62,306 nt of DNA, taken from contig PMLC01000039.1 in NCBI GenBank assembly GCA_003158745.1, forward strand, positions 1 to 62,306. The letters run 5' to 3'. Within the stretch, counting starts at the first letter, position 1, and every line of letters starts with the position of its first letter. The position numbers and the translations under genes are program-made. Source of the DNA: Acidobacteriota bacterium. Its GTDB lineage: Bacteria > Acidobacteriota > Thermoanaerobaculia > Thermoanaerobaculales > Thermoanaerobaculaceae. The notes under the pieces were generated by a model. It was not told where the DNA came from, searched no databases, and saw only the letters and a list, made by a program, of their open reading frames with translations. Positions 60,679 to 62,306 of this stretch are shown one piece after another.

Positions 60679-61844
60679 GTGGTCGCCTCCTCGACCTGAC
60701 CGACGCCCGCACCCATCAGGACAAGCGTCGTGTACTGCACGTTGGCAAACCAGAAGTTGTACTCGAAAAGGCCGGCGATCGAGATCGCCAGCACCGACGC
60801 GAGCGAGGCCGCGACGGCAGCCCGCCGCCTCTCCGATAGCCGCGGGAGGCCCCTCCACGTCACCGTGAAGAACGCACCCATGAGCCAAAGGTAGGCAGCC
60901 AGCGCCGGCAGTCCTCGTTCGGCGGCGATCTGTACGATGTTGTTGTGAAGGTGCGGCACGCTCCAGCGCGGCGCGTCATCGCGACGGTAGAGCGGGTAGA
61001 GCCGATCCACCATGTCGAGCCCGACACCCGTGATCGGGTGGTCACGGATCATCTGGACGCCGGAGATCGCCATGCAGACCCGGTCGTAGTTGGCGGACTG
61101 CCGCAGGTCGAAGATAGAGACGACCCTGTCGAGCACCGAGCGCGGGAAGACGAGCCATAGCGCCAGTGCGAGGACCGGATAGAGGAGAAGAAGGCGACGG
61201 CGCCACACGGCGGCAAGCAGCAGGAGCGCGGCGGTGAGCCCCACCCAGGCGTTGCGCGTGTACGACAGAAGAAGCGCTACCGGGCCGAGCAGCGCCGGCG
61301 GCAGCAGCAACCACACGCGCCGCGCCGGGTTGAGCAGCAGCTCGGCGATCGCTACTACCGCGCCGAGCAACACGCAGCCGGCGAACAGCATGTAGTGGGA
61401 GAGCGGTCCCTGGATCCGATGCTCGAGATCGTTGGCGCCCTGCGCGTACTGGATGATCCCCCAGACCGCCAGGATCGTCGTGGCCACCGCCAGGGCCGCA
61501 ACCAGGCGTTTCCACCAGACGTGGTCGATGAGTGCGGCCGAAAGTGGTACCAGGAGAAGCACGGCGAGCCGCGGCGTCTTGTCAAGACTCTCGAGCGGAT
61601 CCAGCGAGAACAGCACCGAGATCAGCGATGCGGCGGCGAAGAGCACCAGCGGCAAAACGAGAACCCGGGCGAACGGCCGCCCGCGCAGCTCACCCAGGCG
61701 CCACGCCCTCCAGGCCGCGACCGCGGCAACGACGAGCAGAGGGTTGGCGATCCCGAGCCGCGAAGACGTGGCCGCGGCCGCCACGATCGAGCCGGCGGCG
61801 AGCGCGCTGACGCGCGCGGAGCGGTTCGGGGCTCGCTCCTCCAA
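60675..61844 (-). CDS. O-antigen ligase/polymerase-like membrane protein (Wzy_C)
   Basis: The 389-aa protein has about ten hydrophobic helices and the periplasmic-loop motif HLHNNIVQIAAERGLP near 300, typical of the O-antigen ligase WaaL and Wzy_C families. It may join surface glycans to a lipid or protein. There are no glycan-synthesis neighbours apart from the GT genes at 49562 and 55299. The start is probably TTG at 61844, 6 nt after the upstream stop. Confidence 0.83.
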   Translation of the reverse strand: MEERAPNRSARVSALAAGSIVAAAATSSRLGIANPLLVVAAVAAWRAWRLGELRGRPFARVLVLPLVLFAAASLISVLFSLDPLESLDKTPRLAVLLLVPLSAALIDHVWWKRLVAALAVATTILAVWGIIQYAQGANDLEHRIQGPLSHYMLFAGCVLLGAVVAIAELLLNPARRVWLLLPPALLGPVALLLSYTRNAWVGLTAALLLLAAVWRRRLLLLYPVLALALWLVFPRSVLDRVVSIFDLRQSANYDRVCMAISGVQMIRDHPITGVGLDMVDRLYPLYRRDDAPRWSVPHLHNNIVQIAAERGLPALAAYLWLMGAFFTVTWRGLPRLSERRRAAVAASLASVLAISIAGLFEYNFWFANVQYTTLVLMGAGVGQVEEATT

Positions 61845-61850
61845 CGGGTC

Positions 61851-62093
61851 TCACCCCGCGGCGGGGAGTGCCTCGTCGATCAGCATGACGGGGATGTCGC
61901 TGACGATCGGATACACGCGGCGGCAGTTGGCGCACCGGAGCCCCTCTCGGACCTCCGGAACCTCGTCGCGGAACTTCTCCCGGTACCGTTCCACCAGCAT
62001 TGCGCACTCCTCCGGCGGCAGCGGGACCAGTTCCACGTCCGCCTTGCACGCCGGACAGACGAGAATCTCCAACAACTGAGGATCAACCGGCAT
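61851..62093 (-). CDS. Trm112-like zinc-finger protein
   Basis: The 80-aa product starts MPVDPQLLEILVCPACKADVELV and has two CxxC pairs (CPAC, CANC), the second in LRCANCRRVYPIVSDIPVML. This is the Trm112/YcaR family. In eukaryotes and archaea Trm112 activates methyltransferases; the bacterial role is poorly known. The ATG at 62093 follows GGGGAGG. Confidence 0.88.
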   Translation of the reverse strand: MPVDPQLLEILVCPACKADVELVPLPPEECAMLVERYREKFRDEVPEVREGLRCANCRRVYPIVSDIPVMLIDEALPAAG

Positions 62094-62125
62094 GTCGGCC
62101 TCCCCAGGCATGCTACCACTGGTAC

Positions 62126-62306
62126 GGCAGTCGACAGCCTCCGCCCACCCACCCGCCCAGTTGACAGTCGACAGTCCCTCTGAAGACAGTTGACAGCTTC
62201 CGCCTAACCGCCCGCCCAGTTGACAGTCGACAGTCCCCCACCCATCCAAGAGACGATGGAAGGGAAGGAGCTGTTGGTTTCTGACTGTCAACTGTTGACT
62301 GTCAAC
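62126..62306. repeat. Heptad-arm inverted repeat A5 (long form, reaches window end)
   Basis: Two tandem composite units of about 57 nt (CGACAGCCTCCGCC... and TTGACAGCTTCCGCC..., each followed by AGTTGACAGTCGACAGTC) form the left side. A right arm of ACTGTCA units begins near 62279 and runs off the window. The layout and C-rich spacers match A1 at 676-853. Confidence 0.85.

Overview
This is a high-GC bacterial chromosome segment with no plasmid, phage, insertion-sequence or CRISPR signature. The gene content suggests an Acidobacteriota-like organism (perhaps the Thermoanaerobaculia/Holophagae side): secreted S9 peptidases, Ser/Thr kinases fused to TPRs, an IspDF fusion and a Wsp-type chemosensory cluster. 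That placement rests on general gene character, not on a tree.

Layout. 1-850: start of tuf and a tRNA operon (Thr-TGT, Tyr-GTA, Gly-TCC, Thr-GGT, tuf), all minus, in the same order as E. coli thrU-tyrU-glyT-thrT-tufB. 850-7067: minus-strand core block rplM-rpsI-rpsB-tsf-pyrH-frr-ispDF-rlmB. 7291-20396: two secreted S9 peptidases, two metallophosphoesterases, a thioredoxin-like protein, an FHA-GAF-PP2C phosphatase, an SDR/VOC pair and a histidine kinase/response regulator pair. 20589-24272: deaminase, TPR/cyclic-nucleotide-binding protein and AMP-forming ligase, all overlapping. 24405-32886: a seven-gene Wsp-like operon (CheW, small protein, MCP, CheA-REC, CheB, REC-GAF-GGDEF, CheR-TPR) predicted to control c-di-GMP. 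32898-37208: Ser/Thr kinase with TPRs, a hypothetical protein, a small membrane protein, acpS and a CheY-like receiver. 37285-42561: ileS-lspA-lgt-rluD. 42611-56084: YfhO-like membrane protein, SH3/TonB lipoprotein, LipM-like octanoyltransferase, SDR, aceK, GT39-type transferase, aminotransferase, ICMT-like methyltransferase, a matrixin-like secreted protease and a GT2 enzyme. 56140-62093: dxs-ispA-xseB-xseA, an O-antigen-ligase-like protein and a Trm112-like protein.

The most unusual signal lies between the genes. About sixteen elements share one architecture but not one sequence. A purine-rich 5' arm built of degenerate 7-nt (in one class 8-nt) tandem units faces a pyrimidine-rich 3' arm that is its reverse complement, across a variable loop. 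I separate seven sequence classes (A-G). They sit between convergent, divergent and tandem genes, often start at a stop codon (sometimes supplying it), and one lies in frame inside cheR. A second, unrelated 130-nt repeat occurs twice with compensatory changes in a stem, each copy abutting the 3' end of a gene.

A third pattern concerns translation starts. About a dozen genes, including the first genes of the signalling operons, have a TANNNT-like -10 hexamer ending 6-9 nt before the start codon and no Shine-Dalgarno sequence. This predicts widespread leaderless transcripts, while the ribosomal-protein and peptidase genes have ordinary leaders with GGAGG-type sites.
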